A stretch of 64,000 bases of DNA, taken from Ch67 sp964491665 (GTDB taxonomy: Bacteria; Pseudomonadota; Gammaproteobacteria; Pseudomonadales; Ketobacteraceae). The translations under genes were made by a program, and so were the position numbers. The stretch is from positions 1 to 64,000 of the forward strand of contig CAZBII010000005.1 of the NCBI GenBank assembly GCA_964491665.1, given 5' to 3'. The notes under the pieces were generated by a model, which saw only the letters and a program-made list of their open reading frames with translations, was not told the DNA's origin and did not search any database. Below, in pieces: positions 26,317-35,799 of this stretch (its first letter is position 1; every line of letters starts with the position of its first letter).

Positions 26317-28461
26317 TTACGATGCGGCGCGTTCGGTTGCGCCGCCGGGCGTCACCTGCACCGGAATGCCGGTCATGAACGCCTGGTTGCTCAGCTTCTC
26401 GTAACTGCCCGGTCCGGTGGGCAGCAGCTCATTCACGTTGGTGCCGGGATAGCGGTGTGCCACCGACAGTCCCGGTGTGCGCTGATTGCCCCAGCCGTGC
26501 GTCATGGCCACGGTGCCGGGGCGCAGCGAGTCATCCAGTTTCACGCGCGCGGTAATTTCACCCCACGGGCTGCGCACGCTGACAGTCTGATCTTCCTGCA
26601 GGTTGTGCTGCTGCGCGTCCTGCGGCGAGATGTGCAGCGGATTGAACTGCTGGCCCGGACGTTTCAGCACCGTCAGATTCTGGAACCAGCTGTTGTGCAT
26701 GTAGTTGGTGCGCAGGCTGATCAGTTTCAGCTGCTGCACGTTTTCATTCTGCAGCTCGGCAAAAATTTCGTGCGCCCGGGCGATGGCCTCGGCGAACAGC
26801 GGCGGACAGCAATCCACTTTTTTCGATTCGGTCTGCACCCAGTCGGAATAGAAACGGCCCAGCGGAATCGGCGGCAGCACGGCAGTGTGATGCGGTGCGG
26901 TGCGCAGCGTTTCCACACTGAGATCGGCGTAACGCAGCATGCGGTTCATGCGCTCATACAGCGCGCCCTCGCCGCCCTGATCGAACAGCGACGGCAGCCC
27001 CAGCGCCTGCTGCACCTTATTCAGAATCCACCATTCCTCCCTGCGTTCGAACTGCGCCGGCACCACCGCGTCGGTGAACTGCACGAACGGTTGCTGCTGC
27101 ATGCCCAGACCGCAGATGTTCAGATCGCTGCGTTCCAGCATGTCGGTGCAGGGCAGCAGGTAGTCGGCCATTTCACCGGTGGCGTTGCGGAACAGATCGA
27201 GCACGATGATCAGTTCCAGCTGGGAAAACGCTTCGCGCATGCGCGACTCGCCGCCCACCGACAGCAGCGGATTGCCCGCCAGCACCACCAGCGCCTTTAC
27301 CGGATTGTTCGGCGTGGTGATCATGTCCGGCAGCAGATTGCCGGGCAGTGCGCCGCGAATCAGGCGCAGTTCGCCGAATTCGCTGTTGAAAAAAATCTGC
27401 GGCGATTTCAGGCGGCCGGCCTTGGCGGCGGGATAGAAACCGAGGGAATACAGATTGCCGCCGGCGCGATCCAGATTGCCGGTGACGAACGCCAGCATGT
27501 GCAGCAGCCAGTAGCACAGCGTGCCCTGGCGTCCCATGTTGACGCCGGTGGACATGTGCACGCAGGCAGAGGGCGCGCGCCCAAAATCCAGCGCCATCTG
27601 TTTTATTTCTGCAGCAGGAATGCCGGTGACGCCGGCGACCGCGTCGGCGGAATAGGGTTTGATGAACGCGCGCAGGCCATCGATGTGTTCGCCGTGTTCG
27701 GCAATGATTTTTTCGTTGAACAGTTGCGCCGCATCCAGTTCATGCAGCAGCGCTGCCATCAGGTAAAGATCGGTGTCGGGCTTGATTGCCACCCAGTCGC
27801 CGGTGGCGGCGGAAATGGATTCAATGCGACGCGGATTGATGAACTTGATGGTGGCGCCGCGCTTGCGGGCGCTGCGAAATTTTTCCATCGGGTTGGCCAT
27901 CGACACGAAACTCATGTGCGACACCTTGGGATTCTCGCCGAAGATCAGCGCGTAATGGGTGCGCTCGAGATCGGGCACCGGGTGCAGCGTGCTGCTGCCG
28001 AAAACCGCTTCGCTGCCGGCGAATTTGTTGGAACAGTCCTGCGTGCCGGAAGTGAAGATGCGGAAGCAGCCCAGCGACGTGAAAAAGTTTTCCAGCGCCT
28101 GCGTGCCCAGCGCATTGAACGCGGTGGGGTTGCCGATGTAGCCGGCAATGGCGCCGGGGCCGTACTTTTGCTGCAGGTCTTGCAGACGGGTGGCAACTTC
28201 GCTGATCGCAGTGTCCCAGGTGAGGGTTTCAAAGCGGCCGGTTTCCGTGCGCGCGGATACCCGTTTCAGCGGCTGGTTGAGCCGATCCGGATCATGATGG
28301 ATGTCGATGAAATTCAGGCCCTTGTGACAGGCGAATCCGCGGGTGACGGGATGTTCGCGGTCGGGCAGCAGGCGGGTGGCGCGGCCGTTGTCGATCTCGG
28401 CGATCAGGCTGCAGGAGGGTTCACACACGCGGCAGAAGGTGGTTTTTGTTGTCGTGGTCAT
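26317..28461 (-). CDS. Molybdopterin-dependent oxidoreductase (Mo-bisMGD, one [4Fe-4S])
   Basis: 714 residues from ATG 28461, which has AGAGGAAA upstream; the longer open frame has no homology. The N-terminus carries CRVCEPSCSLIAEI...FACHKG, the four-Cys cluster motif of DMSO-reductase-family enzymes. Molybdopterin blocks follow: IAGYIGNPTAFNALGTQALENFF, TSGTQDCSNKFAGSEAVFGS (possible Cys ligand to Mo), and LLPCTDMLERSDLN. The C-terminal dinucleotide-binding domain includes VSVRSPWGEITARVKLDDSLRPGTVAMTHGWG. No Tat signal is present, so it acts in the cytoplasm. No electron-transfer subunit is adjacent. The substrate is unknown. Confidence 0.88.
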   Translation of the reverse strand: MTTTTKTTFCRVCEPSCSLIAEIDNGRATRLLPDREHPVTRGFACHKGLNFIDIHHDPDRLNQPLKRVSARTETGRFETLTWDTAISEVATRLQDLQQKYGPGAIAGYIGNPTAFNALGTQALENFFTSLGCFRIFTSGTQDCSNKFAGSEAVFGSSTLHPVPDLERTHYALIFGENPKVSHMSFVSMANPMEKFRSARKRGATIKFINPRRIESISAATGDWVAIKPDTDLYLMAALLHELDAAQLFNEKIIAEHGEHIDGLRAFIKPYSADAVAGVTGIPAAEIKQMALDFGRAPSACVHMSTGVNMGRQGTLCYWLLHMLAFVTGNLDRAGGNLYSLGFYPAAKAGRLKSPQIFFNSEFGELRLIRGALPGNLLPDMITTPNNPVKALVVLAGNPLLSVGGESRMREAFSQLELIIVLDLFRNATGEMADYLLPCTDMLERSDLNICGLGMQQQPFVQFTDAVVPAQFERREEWWILNKVQQALGLPSLFDQGGEGALYERMNRMLRYADLSVETLRTAPHHTAVLPPIPLGRFYSDWVQTESKKVDCCPPLFAEAIARAHEIFAELQNENVQQLKLISLRTNYMHNSWFQNLTVLKRPGQQFNPLHISPQDAQQHNLQEDQTVSVRSPWGEITARVKLDDSLRPGTVAMTHGWGNQRTPGLSVAHRYPGTNVNELLPTGPGSYEKLSNQAFMTGIPVQVTPGGATERAAS

Positions 28462-28778
28462 GGGGCATTTCCTCTCTGTAACGGGGCCGGCCAGTGCGGA
28501 CGGGCACCCGATTATTCCCGGTAATAAAACGTACAAACCTGCCAATCGGCCCATGTTATTGCGCTGTATTGAGGGTTGCCAGTGCCCGAAGCGACAGATT
28601 GTGGGTCTGGCCTGGGCGCGGGTCTCCGGTGGCCGGTTTCTGTCACAAGTGACCCATTCGTTGCATGCCGGAGGATGGCCTTGGAGGAACCGGCCATGGT
28701 GGTCGCACGGACCTTCCTGATATTCTGCCGGCGCACTGCGACTCTGTTCCGTCATGATCTGCACAAGGATGTATCTGC
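28462..28778. other. Divergent intergenic region, molybdoenzyme / thioesterase
   Basis: No coding signal. It contains a perfect GTCAC-AA-GTGAC inverted repeat (28642-28653) and a TTATT/AATAA pair spaced by six bases (28512-28527), nearer the molybdoenzyme. Either could be regulator-binding sites; no clear -10/-35 pair is seen. Confidence 0.3.
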
Positions 28779-29552
28779 ATGAAGATTTCTCCCCGCAAAT
28801 GGCTCACCTGTTTTCAGGTACGCCCCGCCGCTGCATTCAACCTGATCCTGTTTCCGTTTGGTGGTGGCGGTGCGTCGGCCTACCGCGAGCTGGCCCTGCA
28901 GTTGCCGGCGCACATCCAGGCCTGGGCGGTGCAGCTGCCGGGGCGGGAAAGCCGGTTTGCCGAGCCGTTCTGCGCCGATCCGCTGACGGTGGTGCGTGCG
29001 GTGGCGGACGAAATCGACGCGCTGCAATTGCACAACCCGGTGTTTTTCGGTCACAGCATGGGATCGGATCTGGCGGTGCTGAGTATTTTTCAGCGCCTGC
29101 AGCAGGGATTGCCGCTGCCGCCCGTGTTGATGGTGTCGGGCAACAAGCCGCCCTGTCTGCCGCTGGTGCGACGGCTGGCTGATGCCAGTACGGCAGACCT
29201 GCTGCAACAGTTGCGCAGCTTCGGCGGCATCCCGGCAGAAGCACTGGCCGATCCGGAATTCACCGAACTGTATCTGCAGAAAATCCGCGCCGATTACCGC
29301 CTGTATGAAGCGGTGGGTGATGTGATGCCACCATCGCAGGCACTGGATCTGCGCCTGCTGGTAGTGAATGGCGCGGACGATCCACTGCTGCGGAATGTCG
29401 ATCTGCAGCAGTGGCAGCAGTATTCCCGTCACCCCGTGGTTTTCCACACGCTGGGGCATGGTCATTTCTATCTGCAATCGACAGCGGCGGAACTGGCGCA
29501 ACTGCTGGCGCGCCATCTGGACGCTGCCACATCTCGCGCCGTGTACCCGTAG
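28779..29552 (+). CDS. Type II thioesterase (alpha/beta hydrolase)
   Basis: 257 residues. The first strand and oxyanion loop are FNLILFPFGGGGASAYREL; the nucleophile elbow GHSMGSDLAVLS carries the catalytic Ser. LLVVNGADDPLL precedes the Asp, and LGHGHFYLQS carries the His. These are the features of TEII/RifR-type thioesterases that remove wrong acyl groups from NRPS/PKS carrier proteins. No NRPS, PKS or carrier protein occurs in this window, so the partner is unknown. AAGGA is 8 bases before the ATG. A terminator overlapping the next convergent gene follows. Confidence 0.85.
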   Translation: MKISPRKWLTCFQVRPAAAFNLILFPFGGGGASAYRELALQLPAHIQAWAVQLPGRESRFAEPFCADPLTVVRAVADEIDALQLHNPVFFGHSMGSDLAVLSIFQRLQQGLPLPPVLMVSGNKPPCLPLVRRLADASTADLLQQLRSFGGIPAEALADPEFTELYLQKIRADYRLYEAVGDVMPPSQALDLRLLVVNGADDPLLRNVDLQQWQQYSRHPVVFHTLGHGHFYLQSTAAELAQLLARHLDAATSRAVYP

Positions 29553-29566
29553 CGCCGTGTGCCAGG

Positions 29567-29611
29567 CGGAAAAGCGCGCTCAGGCAATGTGCCGGAACGC
29601 GCGCTTTTCCG
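29567..29611. terminator. Convergent terminator after the thioesterase gene
   Basis: 13-bp stem CGGAAAAGCGCGC (29567-29579) / GCGCGCTTTTCCG (29599-29611) with a 19-base loop. The right arm lies inside the 3' end of the convergent oxygenase gene. Each strand ends in a run of T within the stem. Confidence 0.6.
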
Positions 29612-30671
29612 GATTCGGGTCCAGATTGTCCTGGATTGCTTTCTGCAGCAGACGGAAGTTCAGTTTCTCACTGAGTTTGTCCACGCCGGGCACGTGGTAG
29701 TGCGCCAGCGTGGCGGCCCTGTTGGCGGCGCGGTACAGCTTCAGCGCCTGCTTCCACATTTTGTGTTGTGGCAGCTGGTAGGCGTCCGCCAGTTCTTCGC
29801 CCAGACACAGCCGGCTCAGTTCATACAGCAGTTCCGCCGGCAGGTTGAACGGCGGCTGGCCCGCCAGCGCGGTGATCACGGCATGGGCCAGCTGGCGGCT
29901 TTCCTCGTTGGGATTGCGCTGACGGTCGCGGATGCGTTCGTACAGGTAGATTTCCTCTTCCAGCGATTCGGTGATCAGGTACTCGTCGACGCCGTTCAGG
30001 TAGGCGCCGTAGCGCCACAGGTGATGCAGCGCATCCTGATCATCCTTCTTCAGTTCTGCGCCCATGCGCTGCATGCCGCGCTGTGCCAGATAGTCGAACT
30101 CGATGATGGTGAAGGCCATGTCTTCCTGGTTGATGGGCTCGTCGTACAGCGCCACGTCCCAGCCGCGACCGCGCAGATACTTGCGCACCATGGCGTGCAG
30201 CAGGCGCACTTCCATGATGGTGCGATGGCCGGCGGCGCCGGGCTTGAGGCCGCCGGGCACGTTCATGTTGTGGCTCATCTGCGAGGTTTCATAGATGCGT
30301 TTCAGCACGTCCTGATGCAGGCGGCCGGTGGCGATCAGCACGTGGGCGGCCTTGCTGAGGGAATAGCCTTCCACCAGGCTGCTCACCAGCAGCGAGGTGG
30401 CGCGCACGTTGGCGAAGGCCAGGCTGACCCGGCGGGCGTGTTCGATGCGGTCCCAGTCCACCCAGCGCGGCACGCTGTGGGCGTGGTCGACATAGGCCTG
30501 GAACGGGCCGCCTTCGGTTTTGGCGCGGGCGTACACTTCGTCGATCATGGCGGAGGGGCGCTGGCGGTCGATCAGCGCGGCCACGTTGTCGGCAATGGGG
30601 TCGCAGGTGTGGCGCAGGCGGTTCATGTGCAGGTCGGAATACTTTTCCTGCCAGACGGGATTGACGCTCAT
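29580..30671 (-). CDS. MpaB/Lcp-like DUF2236 oxygenase (third of three)
   Basis: 363 residues from ATG 30671, with GGAG 8 bases upstream. This copy resembles rubber oxygenase Lcp more than the other two do: FANVRATSLLVSSLVEGYSLSKAAHVLI, then the HRTIMEVRLLHAMVRKYL block with the Arg and His expected at the haem, then DMAFTIIEFDYLAQRGMQRMGAE. Lcp enzymes are b-type haem oxygenases that cleave polyisoprene. No secretion signal is seen here, so a cytoplasmic substrate is likely. It is divergent from a TetR gene, with a 24-bp palindrome between them. Confidence 0.85.
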   Translation of the reverse strand: MSVNPVWQEKYSDLHMNRLRHTCDPIADNVAALIDRQRPSAMIDEVYARAKTEGGPFQAYVDHAHSVPRWVDWDRIEHARRVSLAFANVRATSLLVSSLVEGYSLSKAAHVLIATGRLHQDVLKRIYETSQMSHNMNVPGGLKPGAAGHRTIMEVRLLHAMVRKYLRGRGWDVALYDEPINQEDMAFTIIEFDYLAQRGMQRMGAELKKDDQDALHHLWRYGAYLNGVDEYLITESLEEEIYLYERIRDRQRNPNEESRQLAHAVITALAGQPPFNLPAELLYELSRLCLGEELADAYQLPQHKMWKQALKLYRAANRAATLAHYHVPGVDKLSEKLNFRLLQKAIQDNLDPNPEKRAFRHIA

Positions 30672-30722
30672 GGGACTACTCCGGTGCTCAGAAGGCGGTT
30701 GCGAATGCAGAGGCATCCACCA

Positions 30723-30746
30723 TAATACAAGTAGTTACTTACATTA
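30723..30746. promoter_or_regulatory. 24-bp palindromic operator candidate between mpaB-like and tetR genes
   Basis: Outer arms TAAT (30723-30726) / ATTA (30743-30746) and inner arms AAGTA (30729-30733) / TACTT (30736-30740) share one centre. Twenty of 24 positions are symmetric. It sits 52 bases from the oxygenase ATG and 25 bases from the TetR start, where a TetR dimer could control both genes. Confidence 0.65.
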
Positions 30747-30770
30747 AACTTGGTTTTGCGGGAGCGGGCA

Positions 30771-31478
30771 GTGGCAGCGGCAAAGAAGGCAGGTAAAGGC
30801 CAGGGGAAACCGGCTGGCACGGAGGGCAAGAGGGGCGCCCGGCGGACCAGCGGCCAGCGGATGCCGCAACAGTCCAAGCAGCCGAAGCAGCCGAAACAAC
30901 CCACGCAGCCCCGCGCCCAGCGCACGGTGGAACGCATCATCGAAGCGACCCGCGCGCTGGTGATCGAGCGCGGGGTGGATGGCGTCACTACCAACAAGGT
31001 GGCCGAGCGGGCCGCCGTCAACATCGCGTCGCTGTACCAGTATTTTCCCAACAAGGAAGCACTGCTGGGCGCGGTGGTGGAATCCTATTTCCGCACGGTG
31101 ACGCGGGCCGCCAATGACCTGCTGGATGCGCTGGGCGATGTGAGTGTGGAGGATTCGACGCGATTGTGGGCGCGACTGGCGGTGGAACAGTTCCGGGCCA
31201 ACGGTGGCTTTCTGGCGGAACTGATGCGTAACCAGAACATGTTCATTGCGCTGCCGGCGGGGCGCGAGCTGGAGCATCGCCTGATGGAAGCCATGCGCCG
31301 TTTTCTGCTGCGCCAGCGCGACAAGCTCAGCGTGCCGGATCTGGAGCGGGCGATCTATATCGGCTTCAACGCCTGTAATGCGGTGCTGACCCGGCATCTG
31401 CTGGAACCGGTGCCCTACTACCGCGATGAGGAAATCGTGGAGGAACTGGCGCGGCTGATGGCGCGCTATTTCTATTGA
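30771..31478 (+). CDS. TetR/AcrR family regulator, divergent from an Lcp-like gene
   Basis: 235 residues from GTG 30771, which has GGGAG 7 bases upstream; an in-frame TTG at 30750 is less likely. The long basic, Gln/Lys/Pro-rich N-terminus (QQSKQPKQPKQPTQPRAQR) leads to the helix-turn-helix RTVERIIEATRALVIERGVDGVTTNKVAERAAVNIASLYQYFPNKEALLGAV. The rest is a helical ligand-binding domain. It probably represses the oxygenase gene at 29580-30671, and itself, through the palindrome between them. The paralogous pair at 24585-26224 has the same layout. Confidence 0.9.
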   Translation: MAAAKKAGKGQGKPAGTEGKRGARRTSGQRMPQQSKQPKQPKQPTQPRAQRTVERIIEATRALVIERGVDGVTTNKVAERAAVNIASLYQYFPNKEALLGAVVESYFRTVTRAANDLLDALGDVSVEDSTRLWARLAVEQFRANGGFLAELMRNQNMFIALPAGRELEHRLMEAMRRFLLRQRDKLSVPDLERAIYIGFNACNAVLTRHLLEPVPYYRDEEIVEELARLMARYFY

Positions 31479-31487
31479 GCGTGCGCG

Positions 31488-32954
<1,467 letters not shown>

Positions 32955-33044
32955 AAACAGGTGAAATGCTGAACGGCGGTGCCGGATGTACTACAAAAAA
33001 AGCGGAGGCATTGTAGCACGAACCTGTCGCTCGTCAGCGACCAT

Positions 33045-33506
33045 TCAGCGTGGTCGTGCGCGGGTGGTTAAACCCTTGATAAATCCGCGCAAAAGCTGAT
33101 CGGAACAGGGCTGGAAATTCTTGTGGCCGGGCTTGCGGAACAGGGCGCTGAGTTCCTGCTTGGACAGTTCGTGTCCGGCCGAGACAAAAATGGCATGCAT
33201 GTCCGCGTCCTGCAGCTCAAAGGCGACGCGCAGTTTTTTCAGGATCTGGTTGTTGTCGAGGGCGGAGACGGGCGCGGGATCGGCGCCCTGCTTCGGGCCA
33301 CGCCGGCTGATGATCAGGCCTTCGATGAAGTGGGCCAGCTGCAGGTCGGAACAGGCCTGAAAGCCGTCCTCGTTGTCGTGGCGCAGCAGGGCGTGGGCCT
33401 GCTCGGGAGTGAGGCTGATGCCGGCATGGGCAAAGATTTCTGCCATGCCGGTCTCATTGGCGGCCAGCAGTTTGCGCAGGCTGCGCAGCAGTTCGTTGTT
33501 GTTCAT
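33045..33506 (-). CDS. DUF1456 (YehS-like) protein
   Basis: 153 residues made of two related halves, MNNNELLRSLRKLLAANETGMAEIFAHAGISL and LDNNQILKKLRVAFELQDADMHAIFVSAGHEL, each followed by an ACSD/PCSD-xxLxxFIxGL ending. This duplicated DUF1456 fold is typical of E. coli YehS. The function is unknown. The start at 33506 is preferred because an upstream in-frame extension has no similarity to the family. Confidence 0.88.
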   Translation of the reverse strand: MNNNELLRSLRKLLAANETGMAEIFAHAGISLTPEQAHALLRHDNEDGFQACSDLQLAHFIEGLIISRRGPKQGADPAPVSALDNNQILKKLRVAFELQDADMHAIFVSAGHELSKQELSALFRKPGHKNFQPCSDQLLRGFIKGLTTRARPR

Positions 33507-33583
33507 GGGCCACCCCTGTGCCGACATCGGAAACGCGCGGGAGTATGGGGGCAAACCCCGCGCGCGGCAAGGCCCGCCGGGTT

Positions 33584-34318
33584 TTACAGATAGTGCACGA
33601 AATCCTCGCGCGGGAAGCGGTAGCGGCGGTGATAGATGCCGTCTTCGGCACGGCGGCCCACGCCCAGAATCATGGTGATGATGGCATCCGACGGCAGGTT
33701 CAGCAGCTTGCGGGCGCGGTGATCATCGAAGCCTTCCATGGGGCAGGTGTCGTAACCGTGGGCGCGAAACGCCAGCATCATGTTTTCTGCTGCCAGTGCG
33801 GTGGATTTCACCGCCCAGGCCTGCATTTCGGCAATGCTGTAGGGGCCGCGCGGCACCGGACGCTTGATGCCCGCCACCAGACCGGCGGCTTTCTTGGCCA
33901 GACCGAGCAGGCCCAGCGGACCGGCGTTGTAATGCACCGGCGCCACTTTCGAATAATAGGTTTTGACGATCTTCGGCATGGTGTCTTCGGGCCAGTATTC
34001 GATATTGCGCGCCGCGTTTTCACGCCAGGTAGTGGTGCGGGCAATGATCGGAATCAGCACGTTGGCGGTCTTCGCGGCGTTCTGGTTCAGGCACGCGTAA
34101 GCCAGTTTCTTTTTCAGTTCCGGATCGCGCACCACATAGAATTCCCACGGCTGCATGTTGCTGGAATTGGGCGCCAGCATGGCCAGGTCGAGGCAGTCGT
34201 CGATCACCGCCAGCGGTACTTCTTCGTCGGTGAAACGGCGCACCGAGCGGCGGCTTTCCACCACCTTGCGGAATTCGTCGATATTGGTTTCGGGGGCCAG
34301 TTCGCGGTAGGCGGTCAT
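33584..34318 (-). CDS. Nitroreductase family protein
   Basis: 244 residues. FMN-binding nitroreductase blocks are present: VVESRRSVRRFTDEEVP at the N-terminus, LAPNSSNMQPWEFYVVRD, and the C-terminal ITMILGVGRRAEDGIYHRRYRFPREDFV. These flavoenzymes use NAD(P)H to reduce nitro groups, quinones or related electrophiles. The start at 34318 coincides with family N-termini; the longer frame upstream is not supported. It is followed by the DUF1456 gene after 77 bases and preceded by the SDR gene, all on the minus strand. Confidence 0.9.
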   Translation of the reverse strand: MTAYRELAPETNIDEFRKVVESRRSVRRFTDEEVPLAVIDDCLDLAMLAPNSSNMQPWEFYVVRDPELKKKLAYACLNQNAAKTANVLIPIIARTTTWRENAARNIEYWPEDTMPKIVKTYYSKVAPVHYNAGPLGLLGLAKKAAGLVAGIKRPVPRGPYSIAEMQAWAVKSTALAAENMMLAFRAHGYDTCPMEGFDDHRARKLLNLPSDAIITMILGVGRRAEDGIYHRRYRFPREDFVHYL

Positions 34319-34455
34319 GGGGTACTCCTGCAGGCCGGATGAATGCTGGCCTGCAGGGTAGGGCCGGCGCCGGGGCGCCACAATTGCGGAAACTGACAGG
34401 CTTTTGGTGGTTGCCGTCAATGCGGCGGCGCCGGAATGCAGGACGGATCGCTAGC

Positions 34456-35289
34456 TCATTGATTTGCCAGCACGGCGGCATAACCACTGCGAAAATCCGG
34501 ATAACGGAATTCATAACCCAGCTGGCGGATGCGGGCGTTGGAGCAGCGTTTGTTCTGCGCGGCGCCGGGCACGCTTTTGCGCACCGGCGCCGGCGCGCCC
34601 AACTGCTGTGCCAGCCAGTCACACACGGTTTCCTCGCTGGCGGGATCGTCGTCCACGCCCAGATAAACGGATTCCAGCGCGGCGCCGGCTTCATTTTTTT
34701 CCAGCAGGAATTGCAGCAGGCCCACGCAGTCGTCCTGATGGATGCGGTTGGTGTAATTCGGCGGATCGCTCTGCACCTCGGCGCCATTCTGCACACGACG
34801 CAGCAGAAAATTGCGGCCCTGCCCGTAAATGCCGCCGAAGCGCACGCAGGTGGCCGGCACACCGCTGTGCAGCAGCAACTGTTCCGCCTCCAGCATGCGC
34901 GTGCCGTTGAAATTCAGCGGCGCGGTGATGCTGGCTTCATCCACCCACTCGCCGGCATCCTGTGCATACACTGCCGTGCTGGAGACGAAGAAAAAGCGTT
35001 GCAGTGGTTGGCCGCGCAGCGCATTCAGCAGGTTCTTCACGCTGCCGGGATAGGCTTTCTCATAGCCCGCGTCGCTGCGCTCGGCCGGCGTGGCGGTATG
35101 CACCACGTAATGAATGGGCTGCGGAAAAATCACGGGGTCGAGCGGCCGGGTGAAATCCGCTTGGATCACCGGAAAAGGCATGGCCACGGCGGAGCGGCGC
35201 AGGCCGATAACGGAGTGGCCGGCAGCTTGAAGTCGCAGACCCAGCGCGGCGCCGATGCTGCCGCAGCCGGCCAGTAAAACGGTGGCCAT
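34456..35289 (-). CDS. NAD(P)-dependent SDR-type epimerase/reductase
   Basis: 277 residues. It starts with a Rossmann nucleotide-binding motif, MATVLLAGCGSIGAALGLRL (GxGxxG). Further blocks are VSSTAVYAQDAGEWVDE and RFGGIYGQGRNFLL. The usual YxxxK is replaced by a shifted FNGTRMLEAE region, as in atypical extended SDRs of the YeeZ type. The substrate is unknown. An in-frame extension reaching 35640 would add about 117 Pro/Ser/His-rich residues encoded by the tandem repeat; it is rejected because the Rossmann fold begins at this ATG. Confidence 0.85.
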   Translation of the reverse strand: MATVLLAGCGSIGAALGLRLQAAGHSVIGLRRSAVAMPFPVIQADFTRPLDPVIFPQPIHYVVHTATPAERSDAGYEKAYPGSVKNLLNALRGQPLQRFFFVSSTAVYAQDAGEWVDEASITAPLNFNGTRMLEAEQLLLHSGVPATCVRFGGIYGQGRNFLLRRVQNGAEVQSDPPNYTNRIHQDDCVGLLQFLLEKNEAGAALESVYLGVDDDPASEETVCDWLAQQLGAPAPVRKSVPGAAQNKRCSNARIRQLGYEFRYPDFRSGYAAVLANQ

Positions 35290-35302
35290 GGTTGGGGGTG
35301 TC

Positions 35303-35605
35303 CTGTGCAAGTGGGGTGGGGGACTGTTGTATGCAAGCGGACGGGCGTTGGCAAGGGGTGATTGGGCGTGGGAAGGGGCGGACGGCCCGTGGGAAAGGGG
35401 TTGGGGACCGTGGGAAGGCTGTCGAACTGCGTGGGAAGGAGTGCGGGTGCCGTGGAAAGAGGTGCGGGTGCCGTAGGAAAGGGGGCTGGCACCGTGGGAA
35501 GGGCCTCGGGTTGCGTGGGAAGCCGGTCGGGGCCGTGGGAGAGCCCGGAGGTGGCGTGGGAAGGCCTTCCGGTGCGTGAGAAGGCCTGTGAGGCCGTGTG
35601 GAGGC
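35303..35605. repeat. 21-bp degenerate tandem repeat array
   Basis: The core CGTGGGAAG recurs at 35346, 35367, 35388, 35409, 35430, 35451, 35472, 35493 and 35514, every 21 bases. It continues at 35534, 35555, 35575 and 35595 with 20-21-base steps. Weaker copies begin near 35303. Units differ at many positions, so the array is old or under relaxed constraint. All six frames show heptad patterns because 21 is a multiple of three. There is no spacer structure as in CRISPR. Confidence 0.9.
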
Positions 35606-35614
35606 CCGGGGGGA

Positions 35615-35740
35615 TCAGGTGGCGGCCTTGTTTTTGCCAATCAATCCCAGATGCGTATGGCCAAAACCCGCCGCATATTTCAGGCCGAAGCCCAGCGCCC
35701 GGTCAAAACCGATGTGGGAAATCCAGACGCAGAATAATCC
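35615..35740 (-). pseudogene. DUF4260 gene remnant (C-terminal fragment)
   Basis: Reading the minus strand up to the TGA at 35615-35617 gives a stretch containing ISHIGFDRALGFGLKYAAGF and THLGLIGKNKAAT. This is the conserved C-terminal end of DUF4260 small membrane proteins. The family's N-terminal membrane helices (about 75 residues) are missing, and upstream sequence has no matching frame. It looks like a decayed gene cut near 35740, abutting the 21-bp repeat array. Confidence 0.7.
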
Positions 35741-35799
35741 GGGGGCTGCCACTGACGCTTCCTTGCATGATGAATTCCTTTTTTGTGGCGTGTGCTCAG

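Noticed and set aside
35303..35605. CRISPR array
   Set aside because: Units are contiguous and degenerate with no unique spacers, the period is 21 bases, and no cas genes are nearby.
35290..35640. Pro/Ser/His-rich N-terminal extension of the SDR protein
   Set aside because: The heptad pattern comes from the 21-bp DNA repeat and appears in several frames; the Rossmann fold starts cleanly at ATG 35289.
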